In this document: in pieces, positions 36,690 through 45,445 of the stretch | How positions within the stretch are numbered: position 1 is the stretch's first letter | Layout: each line of letters begins with the position of its first letter | Source of the DNA: Burkholderia sp. WAC0059 | GTDB taxonomy: Bacteria; Pseudomonadota; Gammaproteobacteria; Burkholderiales; Burkholderiaceae | Reading direction: 5' to 3' | DNA: 64,000 nt | Assembly: GCF_002870125.1 (NCBI RefSeq) | Contig: NZ_PNEO01000012.1 | Span: 62,001-126,000, forward strand | Notes under the pieces: model-generated | Seen by the model: only the letters and a program-made list of their open reading frames with translations | Database searches by the model: none | What the model was told of the DNA's origin: nothing | Made by a program: the position numbers and the translations under genes

Positions 36690-37536
36690 CGCACACCTCC
36701 GCACCGGGCGTCGCCATCCGCAGCACAGCATCCCCTTCGGTCCAGTCGAGCTGCCGGGCCAGTACGTCGAAGCAGGCGCGCAATACGCGCCAGCCCTCGC
36801 TCGCGCCCGGATTGCCACGCACCAGTTGCCTGACCGAGACACCCAGCCCCTGCGCCCGCGCGATCGCCTCACGTTGCGGAAGGTGCAGGTAGCCGTGCCG
36901 GTCGCGCGGATCCGGGATCAGCCAGCCGCTCAACCTCGCCTGCAGTCGCCTGCCCTGTGCCTGCTGCAAGGGCGTGGGCTGAACCATGACGGGCAGCAGT
37001 CCGATAAAGCGCAGTTGCGGATTGAGCCGTGCGCGGATATTGCGGATGCCATATGTGCCGTTGATCAGTTCCGCCACGCTGTCGATGCACTCGGGCGACA
37101 GCACCACCGGACTGAGCATCGCGTCGACCAGTGCCGCTGCGCATACGGCACGCAGGTCGGGCAGTGCCGGACAATCGATCAGACACACATCGAACCACGG
37201 CGATGCGATCGCCAAGAGGTGACGCAGATTCGCGTAATAGCGCGCCCGGACCGGGTCGTCGCACGAAGCCAGGCCCGGGACTTCGCCGGCACACAGCACA
37301 TGAATGCGGCCGGTGCGTTCCGTCGCGTCCGGGCGTCGCCGGCCCATTGCGTGGCCATCGCCCGCGACCTCAGCCTGACCGCCCCGGCCAAGCAGATGCG
37401 CACTGCAGGCCGGCTCGGCAAGGTCGAGCACCAGCACCCGCTTGCGGGACACCCGCCGCAGGTAATGGGCAAACTGGCAGGTCAGCATGGTCCTGCCTGT
37501 GCCACCCTTCGCAGAAACGATCAGCAGTGATTTCAT
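36682..37536 (-). CDS. ParA/MinD-like ATPase with altered Walker A
   Basis: 284 aa, first gene of the transfer operon. Deviant Walker A 'SAKGGTGRTMLTCQFAHYL': the signature Lys is kept but the P-loop Lys of KGGxGKT is Arg. 'VCLIDCPALPDLRAV' is Walker A'/B-like. No partner ParB is nearby. Members of this group near virB/trb operons may position the channel or the element rather than segregate it. Because of the Arg, hydrolysis may be impaired (inference). Ribosome site GAGGACGATGG. Confidence 0.8.
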   Translation of the reverse strand: MKSLLIVSAKGGTGRTMLTCQFAHYLRRVSRKRVLVLDLAEPACSAHLLGRGGQAEVAGDGHAMGRRRPDATERTGRIHVLCAGEVPGLASCDDPVRARYYANLRHLLAIASPWFDVCLIDCPALPDLRAVCAAALVDAMLSPVVLSPECIDSVAELINGTYGIRNIRARLNPQLRFIGLLPVMVQPTPLQQAQGRRLQARLSGWLIPDPRDRHGYLHLPQREAIARAQGLGVSVRQLVRGNPGASEGWRVLRACFDVLARQLDWTEGDAVLRMATPGAEVCDV

Positions 37537-37583
37537 GGTCCATCGTCCTCAGCAACACCCGCTGCTATCGATGGACCTGCGAT

Positions 37584-37623
37584 AAAAAAGAACCCGCGGC
37601 GCCGGGGAGGCTGACCGCGGGCT
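37584..37623 (-). terminator. Intrinsic terminator-like hairpin before the transfer operon
   Basis: On the minus strand a 9-bp stem (AGCCCGCGG / CCGCGGGTT, one GU) with a 15-nt loop is followed by CTTTTTT. It lies 48 nt upstream of the first start codon of the operon, within its likely leader. Confidence 0.65.
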
Positions 37624-37658
37624 CAACGGGGGATCATTGCACCAGCACCAGAAAGCAC

Positions 37659-37682
37659 AAAAGCCTGCGAATGCAGGCTTTT
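37659..37682. terminator. Second hairpin in the leader (AAAAGCCTGC/GCAGGCTTTT)
   Basis: A perfect 10-bp stem with GAAT/ATTC loop and T-rich flank on both strands, 36 nt upstream (operon direction) of the hairpin at 37584-37623. Could terminate from either side. Confidence 0.6.
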
Positions 37683-37791
37683 GCGATTGCGTCACGGCAC
37701 ACCACGTCGTCGCACAGACATCGATACTGCGGGGCCGCTAACGCGTACTCGGTCGTGCTTCGCACGTTGACCGGATCAGATTGTTGACTTC

Positions 37792-37820
37792 ACTGTAGGC
37801 GGCCACGGAGCCTCATGCAA
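37792..37820 (-). promoter_or_regulatory. Sigma70-like promoter for the transfer operon
   Basis: Minus strand: TTGCAT (37820-37815), 17-bp spacer, TACAGT (37797-37792). Transcription would start near 37785, giving a leader of about 250 nt that contains both terminator-like hairpins before the ATG at 37536. Confidence 0.6.
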
Positions 37821-37850
37821 GAGGGTCCGGCCGGTTGCCGGAGAACCTGA

Positions 37851-37886
37851 CGTCCACCGAGTTCCACCGTGGTCCACCGTGTTCCT
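37851..37886. repeat. 10-bp tandem repeats upstream of the promoter
   Basis: Three units (CGTCCACCGA, GTTCCACCGT, GGTCCACCGT) with a fourth partial unit GTTCCT, period exactly 10. They end about 31 bp upstream of the -35 box, so one helical turn apart and suited to an activator. The rest of 37887-38114 shows no gene. Confidence 0.55.
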
Positions 37887-38114
37887 AAATTTTTTTTAAC
37901 CTCACGCTGCGTGTCCCCGGATTGACCATGTACCGCGACGCAGAATTCACGATCAAACTCCCGCCGGCCGGCTCAGGTCGACGTCGACCGGGATGTATCA
38001 ATCTCCGCACAGGCATCCAATATCCTCGCCGTCTGTACCAAACAGGTTGGTCCCTCGATCTTGAACGGGTTAAACATGAATCGACTCCACACGCCATGCG
38101 GTTCTGCAATTGCC

Positions 38115-38438
38115 TTACTTCCGTTCGTCCTGGCTTTCCTCGCCGCAGCCCGTCGACCCCTTGATATCCAGCGCCCTGGCCAACGCACGACACGCAGCGG
38201 ACAGTTCCAGTTCGTACAGACTCGCCGGGCGTCGGGGGATGTGTAGCCGGCGGCACACGACCTCACGATGTACGCGCCACAGGTAGACCATCCTGAGCAT
38301 CTCCCGCTGCCGCGTAAACAATCGCTCCCATGCCTGCGTGACGATCAGGGCATCGGCAGGGTCGTAGGGGCCACGGCCAGCATTCCCCCAGTTCCACAGT
38401 CGTGCCTCGAGTGCCTGCGTGCGATCACTTGTCGGCAT
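38115..38438 (-). CDS. Small hypothetical protein, possibly phage/ICE regulator
   Basis: 107 aa from the ATG at 38438, overlapping the end of the AlpA gene by 14 nt. 'ALEARLWNWGNAGRGPYDPADA' followed by 'REMLRMVYLWRVHREVVCRRL' and 'LYELELSAACRALARAL' recalls the layout of phage antitermination Q-like or small sigma-region-4-like proteins ('LxxWGxW...' then a helix-turn-helix). This is a weak resemblance, and the role is unproven. It is expressed together with AlpA. Confidence 0.55.
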   Translation of the reverse strand: MPTSDRTQALEARLWNWGNAGRGPYDPADALIVTQAWERLFTRQREMLRMVYLWRVHREVVCRRLHIPRRPASLYELELSAACRALARALDIKGSTGCGEESQDERK

Positions 38439-38679
38439 GGCCGTCTTCTTCCTGGCCGGGGTCACCCACCACCTTCTCCGCGCGGTACCTGGCGGGATCG
38501 GCCAGAAAGGCCCTGATATCCTTGAGTCGCCATCCAACGATGCGTCCACCCAGCGACACAGGCCGCGGAAACCGCCCCACGCGCATGCGCTTGTAGATGC
38601 TGGATCGGGACAGGCCGGTTTCCCGTTCCACCTCACCCCGCCGCAGGATTGCCTCCCCGCTTCTCTGCCACTCTTCCAT
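38425..38679 (-). CDS. AlpA-family excisionase-like regulator, 84 aa
   Basis: 'AILRRGEVERETGLSRSSIYKRM' followed by 'GRFPRPVSLGGRIVGWRLKDIRAFL' is the MerR-like winged helix of AlpA, a family of short regulators of phage and ICE integrase or excision genes. Located between the transfer operon and a coiled-coil protein, as in many integrative elements. Confidence 0.85.
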   Translation of the reverse strand: MEEWQRSGEAILRRGEVERETGLSRSSIYKRMRVGRFPRPVSLGGRIVGWRLKDIRAFLADPARYRAEKVVGDPGQEEDGHADK

Positions 38680-38769
38680 GTCCCCTCCTGCCGTACCTCA
38701 CCCGATACAGCAGGAATTCAAGCAAAGGGAATCCCGGCAGGCAAACCCGCCACTCCGTCAGACGTACCG

Positions 38770-39336
38770 TCAGGAAGTACCGTCAGGATTCCGGTCATGG
38801 TGGTGCCGCCGGTCCGTCTCGCGGAGTTTCTCCGGCCGGATGGCGGCAGCATAGGTCTGCCCGGTACGCGAGGGCTCATGCCCGGGCTGCTCGCGGTAGT
38901 TGAGCCTGCGGTCGATCGCGCGCGCCACTTCAGTCGACTTCGGCGGATGCCGCTCGTCAAAATCGGCGTAGTAAGTATTCATTGCCTCGATGAGCACCCG
39001 GAGTTCACGCGTCAGATACGGCAACGTAACGACTACCTCAGTCTGGGATACTGAGGAAGCCGGGACGGCATGTGATGTCATCGCGTCCAGGCCGACGTTT
39101 CTCGACTCCAGTTCCCGCTCGAGCTTTTCCTTGACCGCCTGATAAAGCGATGCAGTATCGATCAGGGTGTTACGAAGGTGAACGATCTGCTGCTCGCGTA
39201 CCTTCAGTTGCTCAGAGAGTCTGCGTACCTCACTCTCCGCCTGTCGTGCGCGAAGCTGCAATCCGCTATCAGATGTGGGCTCCGGTGTAGCGTTCAGGAT
39301 GGCCCAGGACTCATTCTGGTTGTTGACGTCTTCCAC
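38770..39336 (-). CDS. Coiled-coil hypothetical protein, 188 aa
   Basis: Starts with GTG at 39336 after GAGAGATG. Residues about 20-75 ('AESEVRRLSEQLKVREQQIV', 'LYQAVKEKLERELESRN') are predicted coiled coil. The C-terminal part contains 'LPYLTRELRVLIEAMNTYYADF'. It resembles KfrA-type or other plasmid coiled-coil proteins in layout only. Upstream of alpA in the same direction. Confidence 0.55.
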   Translation of the reverse strand: MEDVNNQNESWAILNATPEPTSDSGLQLRARQAESEVRRLSEQLKVREQQIVHLRNTLIDTASLYQAVKEKLERELESRNVGLDAMTSHAVPASSVSQTEVVVTLPYLTRELRVLIEAMNTYYADFDERHPPKSTEVARAIDRRLNYREQPGHEPSRTGQTYAAAIRPEKLRETDRRHHHDRNPDGTS

Positions 39337-40001
39337 GATACATCTCTCATGATCTGCCGTGCAGCGTTGCACGGACTTCCCGGTCGGCCCGCTCCCGGCT
39401 TGTAGCCCGATGCAGGACAACGACCAGGGAAAGATCCGCATGTACCCCGTGGTAATACTCGACGTGTCATGTTGATATGAAATGGCTGTGATGCAAAATC
39501 ACTATCCATCCCCGCATGACAATTGGTATGAATTAAATATACACATATAGGCCGGCGACCTTTCCGTGTCAACCACCATACGCGACCGTTCAAGCATCCT
39601 GAAAGAAGCCGATCCCGCTGCCCGGAATCTGTCGCGCGCGATAGATGCTTTATTCGCGTGCACACCACATGAATCAGGACACTGCGTATCTCTCCACTAT
39701 CCGATGTCTGCAATCGCCGATCGAGAAGGTCTGTACCACGACCATGTCGTGGACATCAATGATTTCGCCAGCCTCGAAGAAAAGCGTGACAGTAGTCGGA
39801 GCAGCACCTGGTCTGCGCGCTTCCGTATGTGCAGTCCAACCCCGACAGCGAGTAGCAAAGCGGAATAAGAAAAATGAGAGATTTTCGCGTGCGCGAAAAT
39901 GAAGCCGCAGGGATCGCCACGGATCTGCACAATCAGGCAGGCGACACCACTATTGAGGAGGGTGCCGGCCAAGTCAGCCTGTAGGATCCGCGTGCACCCC
40001 G
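39337..40001. other. 665-nt gap with promoter-like AT-rich stretch
   Basis: An AT-rich segment at 39500-39550 probably carries the promoter of the minus-strand genes below. A plus-strand frame at 39566-39868 and a minus-strand frame at 39697-40005 are open but have no ribosome site or family likeness. Confidence 0.4.
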
Positions 40002-40296
40002 TCAACTTATCGCGATGCCGAGACGCTCAACCAGCGACAGCACTGCCCGGCGATAGGGCGAAGTCGCAAGCGGCTGATCGTCGATGATCACAAACGGCAC
40101 AGCAGCCGGCAAGCGCTGGTGGAACAGCATGATGCATGCGTGCGGCATCATGCCGTCGGGACCCATAGGCAATGCCCTGTGCATGAGGCCGCCGATCGAA
40201 CACTGCCTGCACCCACTTGCGGGTCCGGCCGTAATACGCGGGCAGACTGTCGATCAACTGTCCCCGCGTCAGGTTCAGTTTCTGCAGTCCGCTCAA
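40002..40296 (-). pseudogene. Frameshifted fragment resembling the C-terminus of a RES-domain toxin
   Basis: One frame gives 'LNLTRGQLIDSLPAYYGRTR' then 'QGIAYGSRRHDAAR'; the next frame continues 'CIMLFHQRLPAAVPFVIIDD' and 'VLSLVERLGIAIS'. Joined across one nucleotide shift near 40130 it matches the end of RES-family NAD+ phosphorylase toxins ('GIxYxSRRH...CxxLFxxR'). The N-terminal half is missing and no antitoxin is next to it, so it is a relic. Confidence 0.45.
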
Positions 40297-40380
40297 TCGC
40301 CCCGATCGCTCCCGCCCGTCAGTGACCCCTGCCTGACTGAGGACGCTGCAGGCTCGTCCACGAAGACATTCGCCGGGACG

Positions 40381-41385
40381 TTACGGAATTTCCGATCGCT
40401 CATCCCAATGCCTCGATTCTGCACTGGAGTTCGTCTCTGGTACGCCCGATCGCGGGGGCGAGCTACGGCCCAAAGACGTCGAGGTCCGCTTCTGGAAATG
40501 CTTGGGAGAACAGTCCATCACTCGCTTGAACGCAGAGCTGAATGCACTTTCAGATTCGTAACCGAGAGAAAAAGCAATCGTCGCGATTGTTTGCCGCGAA
40601 TTGCGCAGTCGTTCCACTGCAATCAGCATCCGCCAGCGCGTCACGTACTCGATAGGAGAAACGCCCACCACTTCCTTGAAGCGTTGCGCGAAGACCGATC
40701 GAGACATCCCCGCAACCGATGAAAGCTCGGGCACCGTCCAGCGATGAGCAGGCAGACGCTGGATCGCCGAAATGACTGCGCGCAACTTGCTGTCCGTCAC
40801 GGCGTACAGCCAGCCGACCCCCCTTTGCTCAAGGCCATTCAGAAAGAGCCGAAGGATCTGCACAAACATCATGTGCGCCAGGTTCTTCGCCATGAGCGCA
40901 CCGCCCGGATAGCCGAGCTTCAGCTCCGATGCAAGTTGCAGCAGGGCCCACCGCAGAACGGATGCCTGCTCCGTATTGCACTGAACATGCACCACGGGTG
41001 GCAACGTATCGGTGAACGGCAATATGCCGCTGTCCTCGAACGTAAAGCGCCCTCCGATCAGGAAGAAATCATCGCCTGCGTTGCATCGCGCAATTCCATC
41101 AACCGCCCGATCGTACGCCGGCTGCGAATCCACCGGCTCCAGATTCAGGTTCGTCGTCAATACAAAGGACCTTCCCTTGGTCAGCAGAAAACAGTCGCCT
41201 GCCTCAAGACGCACAGGACTGGCCACACCATCGACGAGCAGCCAGCACGCGCCCCTGATGACAGCGTTGAACTTAACGCCCTCATGCGCAGGGAACCGCA
41301 GCCCCCACTCTCCACCTCCCTGCAAACCGGCCGACAGCGTGCTCCGAGGGTGAAGCATCGAAAGCGTTTCTGATAGTACATCCAC
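40381..41385 (-). CDS. AraC-family regulator with cupin-like sensor, 334 aa
   Basis: N-terminal cupin domain (AraC_binding_6-like: 'GACWLLVDGVASPVRLEAGDCFLLTKGRSF') and a C-terminal pair of helix-turn-helix motifs ('WTVPELSSVAGMSRSVFAQRFKEVVG', then 'TIATIAFSLGYESESAFSSAFKRVM'). GTG start at 41385. Divergent from the avrD-like operon across 205 AT-rich nt, hence its likely activator. Confidence 0.9.
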   Translation of the reverse strand: MDVLSETLSMLHPRSTLSAGLQGGGEWGLRFPAHEGVKFNAVIRGACWLLVDGVASPVRLEAGDCFLLTKGRSFVLTTNLNLEPVDSQPAYDRAVDGIARCNAGDDFFLIGGRFTFEDSGILPFTDTLPPVVHVQCNTEQASVLRWALLQLASELKLGYPGGALMAKNLAHMMFVQILRLFLNGLEQRGVGWLYAVTDSKLRAVISAIQRLPAHRWTVPELSSVAGMSRSVFAQRFKEVVGVSPIEYVTRWRMLIAVERLRNSRQTIATIAFSLGYESESAFSSAFKRVMDCSPKHFQKRTSTSLGRSSPPRSGVPETNSSAESRHWDERSEIP

Positions 41386-41590
41386 GACTGCCCCCGGACG
41401 ATCGAGAAAGTAAACAGGATTTTAAAACATGTTTTCCGTACTGGTAAACAGGTATTGTGATTTTGATTTTTGAAATTTCTTTCGCTCCTCTTTCACGAAT
41501 TAACTGCAGTCTCCGATCTAAAACGCATCCAATTTCGTAATCCGGCATTGTACCCGGACGCACGTCGGTCATTAACCAGGCGAGGTACTC

Positions 41591-42340
41591 ATGAGCGAGC
41601 TCGTTAACGCGTCGATCGAAGATTTCCTCGGACCATCTGCAAATCGTTTTTTTGGCTCCGGGTTTAAGCGGGTCGATTACGAGTGGGAGGAAACAAGCGC
41701 CAGCCCGCAGGGGACGGGCCGCCTTGTCCGCCTTCGCTACCCCGACGACTGGTCGCGAAAAGAGACGCAGACAAAGCTTCCACCACACCTCAGCACAATT
41801 GACGCTCTGCTGATAGCAGTCAGCATGGCCGAACGAATCCTGTCCTTGTCGAATTTATCTATTGAGCACTTCTGGATTTCCGGAGTGTCGATAAAGGCGG
41901 GTCAGAAACCGATAGAAAACCTTGATTCTGTTATCGCAGTGATGCATTTTGAGAATACCTGCGATTCGACGCACAGATTTGGTGCCGACATCGGCTCCAT
42001 GCGAATCTCATTCGCTCTTGAAAATAATTTCCATTTGAAAAATAGAACGAAATTTCACGAAGCAGTCGACCAAACAAATAGCTATTATTTGGAATGCACC
42101 AAAATCAGAAATCAGGTTATCACCGACATCCAGCTGCCCGCCCCCGGAATTGCTGATTCGATCCTGTCCGTCCATCCGCTTCGTTCAGCGCGCGCGGGCG
42201 GCATCGAGAGCGCGTATGGCACCCATCTCGCCGGCCACGCCTGGATGACTGCCATGTACGTGGCAAGCCTCGACATCCCTGTTGATGAACAGGAAACCTC
42301 CTGGGACAATCTGGCCAAAAAGAACGGCGAGGGTCGCTGA
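41591..42340 (+). CDS. avrD: AvrD-like protein (elicitor/signal biosynthesis)
   Basis: 249 aa from the ATG at 41591 (ribosome site GCGAGG). 'SIEDFLGPSANRFFGSGFKRVDY', 'LRYPDDWSRK', 'PPHLSTIDALLIAVSMAE' and 'FWISGVSIKAGQKPIENLDS' read as the Pseudomonas syringae AvrD family. That family (about 310 aa) directs synthesis of syringolides, acyl-xylulose glycolipids sensed by soybean Rpg4. This copy is shorter and noticeably more AT-rich than its neighbours, suggesting acquisition. It ends 1 nt before the aldo/keto reductase. The call rests on recall of family motifs, without an alignment. Confidence 0.6.
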   Translation: MSELVNASIEDFLGPSANRFFGSGFKRVDYEWEETSASPQGTGRLVRLRYPDDWSRKETQTKLPPHLSTIDALLIAVSMAERILSLSNLSIEHFWISGVSIKAGQKPIENLDSVIAVMHFENTCDSTHRFGADIGSMRISFALENNFHLKNRTKFHEAVDQTNSYYLECTKIRNQVITDIQLPAPGIADSILSVHPLRSARAGGIESAYGTHLAGHAWMTAMYVASLDIPVDEQETSWDNLAKKNGEGR

Positions 42341-42341
42341 C

Positions 42342-43322
42342 ATGGATCACGCTCGCGTCGGATCGTCCGGACTGCGGGTGTCGAGGATCGGCCTCGGATG
42401 CATGAGCTTTGGCGACCCCCGCCTCGGCACCCATCCGTGGACACTCTCGGCGACGGAATCGGACAACTTGATCGCCTGTGCCATCGATCACGGCATCACG
42501 TTCCTCGATACAGCCAACATCTACTCGCTGGGCACCAGCGAACAGATTGTGGGCAAGGCACTGAAACGCACCGGTCGGCGCCACGACTTCGTGCTGTCGA
42601 CCAAGGTTTTCGAGAAAATGGACGACACTCCCCTGTCGGGCGGTCTGTCAAGGCGAGCCATCTTTCACGAGATCGACCAGAGCCTGGCCCGACTGGAAAC
42701 GGACCATATCGACCTGTACGTCATTCATCGATGGGACTATCAGACGCCAATTGAGGAAACACTGAGCGCTCTGCATGATCTGATCCGTATGGGCAAGGTC
42801 CGTTACATTGGAGCCTCTTCGATGCATACCTGGCAGTTCGTGAAAGCGCAGTACATCGCTGACCATTTCGGCCTCACCCGCTTCGTCAGCATGCAGTCGC
42901 ACTACAACCTGATCAATCGCGAGCAGGAACGTGAGATGTTGCCGTTTTGCCTCGCCGAAGGGATCGGCGTGACGCCTTGGAGCCCCCTGGCGCGCGGCAA
43001 GCTCGCGAATATCGACGGGCCGAAAACGCAGCGCGCCAATGACGACATGGTGCAAGGCTGGCTTTACAATTCTGCGCCGCAAAGCGACCAGAAAATCATT
43101 TCGGCGCTGAAGTCTGTCGCTCAGGACCGGAGCCTCCCTGCGGCGCAAGTCGCGCTTGCCTGGCTATTGAACAGACCGGGCATTACGGCTCCGATTGTCG
43201 GCGCAACCAGCATCTCCCATCTTGAAGAGGCGGCCGCTGCGACGGAGATCAGGCTGGATCCGGAGGAAATCAAGCGGCTCGAAATGCACTACGTACCACA
43301 CGAAGCGCCCGAATATCGCTGA
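42342..43322 (+). CDS. Aldo/keto reductase, 326 aa
   Basis: TIM-barrel oxidoreductase of the NADP-dependent AKR superfamily. The catalytic tetrad is visible: Asp and Tyr in 'FLDTANIYSLGTSE', Lys in 'FVLSTKVFEK', His in 'DLYVIHRWDYQTP'. 'GKVRYIGASSM' and 'GITAPIVGATS' are standard. Begins at 42342, coupled to avrD. A reductive step on a sugar or keto intermediate is likely in this cluster (inference). Confidence 0.9.
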   Translation: MDHARVGSSGLRVSRIGLGCMSFGDPRLGTHPWTLSATESDNLIACAIDHGITFLDTANIYSLGTSEQIVGKALKRTGRRHDFVLSTKVFEKMDDTPLSGGLSRRAIFHEIDQSLARLETDHIDLYVIHRWDYQTPIEETLSALHDLIRMGKVRYIGASSMHTWQFVKAQYIADHFGLTRFVSMQSHYNLINREQEREMLPFCLAEGIGVTPWSPLARGKLANIDGPKTQRANDDMVQGWLYNSAPQSDQKIISALKSVAQDRSLPAAQVALAWLLNRPGITAPIVGATSISHLEEAAAATEIRLDPEEIKRLEMHYVPHEAPEYR

Positions 43323-43509
43323 CTCAAGGCCCGATCCCGACTCCCATACAGGCGTGGGGCGGTGGGATGAGCGGGACACAGCCGGTTCGCAATACCGCCA
43401 GCCAGTCCCGAACAGGATTATCCCGCATGTTTTCGAGCGTCGTGAACATGTCGCAGCGGCCACATCGGAAGTACGCTATACGCATGTTTTCCACTTCAAG
43501 GAGCGTTAA

Positions 43510-44463
43510 TTGAGCAATGTCCAACGGGCAGTCGGATCGCCGTTCGGCGCATCGTCAACGGCAGAGGACATCCTTCGCGGCCAAGATCTTTCGGGCAAGA
43601 TTGCACTCGTGACCGGCGGCTACTCGGGTCTCGGACTCGCCACAACCCGGGCACTGGTAGAGGCCGGAGCCCGGGTTGTCGTGACTGCGCGGCGCATTGA
43701 GGAGGCCCGACACCAGCTCGCCGGGCTCGACCGCGTCGAGATCGGGGAACTCGACCTTTCCGATCTTGCGAGCGTGCACCGCTTTGCGGATGGCTTTCTG
43801 TCGACCGGCACATCCATCGACATCGTGGTGGCTTCCGCAGGAATCATGGCCACTCCGTTGCATCGAGTCGGCCCCGGCTGGGAATCGCAATTTACAACGA
43901 ATCACCTCGGCCACTATGCGCTGGTCAACCGCCTCTGGTCGGCTCTCAGCCCCGGGGCAAGAGTGGTAGTCGTATCCTCGGCTGGACATCATGCCTCTCG
44001 CATCCGGTGGCATGACCTGCATTTCCATAACGGCTACGACAAGTGGCAGGCATACGGCCAGAGCAAGACGGCCAACGCACTATTCGCGTTGCAGCTCGAT
44101 TTTTTTGGCAGAAGCAAAGACGTGCGTGCGTTCTCGCTGCACCCCGGCAAGATCTTTACCCCGCTTCAGCGTCACCTGGCCCAGGAAGAGATGGTCGCAG
44201 CAGGCTGGCTCGACGAAAGCGGCAAACCTGCAGATCCGACCTTCAAGTCGCCCGAGCAGGGTGCCGCGACGCAGTTATGGGCCGCCACATCGCCACTGCT
44301 CGCCGATCGGGGCGGAGTCTACTGCGAAGACTGCGAGGTTGCCGCGATTGCGTCCGAAGCGGGGACTTTCGTAGGGGTTTGTCACTATGCGGTGGATCCC
44401 GCTGAAGCATACCGGCTCTGGCATGTTTCGGCGGAATTGACCGGAATAAACGCATTCGCGTGA
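43510..44463 (+). CDS. Short-chain dehydrogenase/reductase, 317 aa
   Basis: Starts with TTG at 43510 behind a strong AAGGAGCG site. Rossmann motif 'ALVTGGYSGLGLATTRAL', 'IVVASAGIM', catalytic 'VVSSAGHHAS' and 'YGQSKTANALFAL'. The last two resemble retinol-dehydrogenase-type SDRs. Third gene of the avrD-like operon, 187 nt after the aldo/keto reductase. Confidence 0.9.
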   Translation: MSNVQRAVGSPFGASSTAEDILRGQDLSGKIALVTGGYSGLGLATTRALVEAGARVVVTARRIEEARHQLAGLDRVEIGELDLSDLASVHRFADGFLSTGTSIDIVVASAGIMATPLHRVGPGWESQFTTNHLGHYALVNRLWSALSPGARVVVVSSAGHHASRIRWHDLHFHNGYDKWQAYGQSKTANALFALQLDFFGRSKDVRAFSLHPGKIFTPLQRHLAQEEMVAAGWLDESGKPADPTFKSPEQGAATQLWAATSPLLADRGGVYCEDCEVAAIASEAGTFVGVCHYAVDPAEAYRLWHVSAELTGINAFA

Positions 44464-44464
44464 C

Positions 44465-45136
44465 ATGCCAGATTGTCGCCGGAGTTTTGTCATCCTGCCG
44501 TACGCCGGTGGCACTGCCAATTCTTTCCGCGCGCTCGGAAAGCGCTTGTCTACTGAAGGTGACGTCTTTCGCATTGACTATCCACCACTCACTGAGCACG
44601 GCGTCGCAGCCGATCGTGCCATCGCGCACCTTTCAGACCACGTGTATTCGCTGCTACAGCCGATAACCTCCGGCGTAGTGTTGTTCGGACACAGCATGGG
44701 GGGCCTCGTTGCGTATGAACTGGCGCGCCGACTGCAACAGGACGCACGCATCGAGCATCTGTTCATTTCCGGTTGTGCGTTTCCCGCCAGCCCGACATTT
44801 CAGGAGCTCACGCGGTCCAGAAACTGTTCCGATCTGGCCAGGATGCTCATTGCCCGCGGCGGCATTCCAGACGGTACGCCAGCGTATGCACACGACACGA
44901 GACTCGCGCAGCATCTTCGCGCGATTCTTGCCTATCGATTTGATCAGGCCTCGCCTTCCTGTCCTCTGACGTGTCTCGCAGGAAGTGACGACGTGATTGC
45001 TTCGCACGAGTCGATGCTTTTAGGGCAAAACGTCGCTTCGCGAACGTTCCGTATTTTCAACTTTCCAGGCGGCCACTTTTTCTTCTCGGGCCAGAACCGA
45101 CTGATCAGCGACGCCATCAGCCAGTCCCTGTCATGA
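44465..45136 (+). CDS. Type II thioesterase, 223 aa
   Basis: Alpha/beta hydrolase of the GrsT class: 'FVILPYAGGTANSFRALG', nucleophile 'LFGHSMGGLVAYELARRL', Asp in 'LAGSDDVI' and His in 'FNFPGGHFFFSG'. Releases acyl groups from acyl carrier proteins or CoA, usually beside PKS or NRPS genes; none is present here, so it may free beta-ketoacyl chains from primary metabolism for the AvrD step (inference). Starts 1 nt after the SDR stop. Confidence 0.9.
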   Translation: MPDCRRSFVILPYAGGTANSFRALGKRLSTEGDVFRIDYPPLTEHGVAADRAIAHLSDHVYSLLQPITSGVVLFGHSMGGLVAYELARRLQQDARIEHLFISGCAFPASPTFQELTRSRNCSDLARMLIARGGIPDGTPAYAHDTRLAQHLRAILAYRFDQASPSCPLTCLAGSDDVIASHESMLLGQNVASRTFRIFNFPGGHFFFSGQNRLISDAISQSLS

Positions 45137-45445
45137 GGGCCAACGCATCTGCGCGGCCTCCCGTGACCAACACCGTGAAGCAGCACACTCCGCCTCTCTG
45201 CCCAGTATCCGTGTCTGTGCAACCAATCGAAAAGGTATGTCCCACGCAAAGATATGTACCATGTAGTACAGAAAGCCAAAATCAACATGCTCGGCAACAG
45301 CCACGCGACAAATCTGGAACCAAACCAGCAGCGCCAGACACCAGATGCCGGGCGCGCCGCCATCGTCAGACAGTTGGATCAGCCGAATCGCGTGAGCAAT
45401 GAGGCAGGTGCCGGATACCTGGCAATCATCGCCCGAATCTGCGAC
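45137..45445. other. 309-nt gap, possible decayed membrane-protein end
   Basis: No intact gene. Minus-strand frames give hydrophobic aromatic-rich peptides such as 'GIWCLALLVWFQICRVAVAE' and 'YYMVHIFAWDIPF' without start or ribosome site, perhaps the end of an eroded membrane protein downstream of the SHMT-like relic. Confidence 0.35.

Noticed and set aside
37922..38164. Plus-strand 80-codon frame before the small regulator genes
   Set aside because: Starts lack a ribosome site and the peptide has no family likeness; it overlaps the 3' end of the minus-strand gene at 38115.
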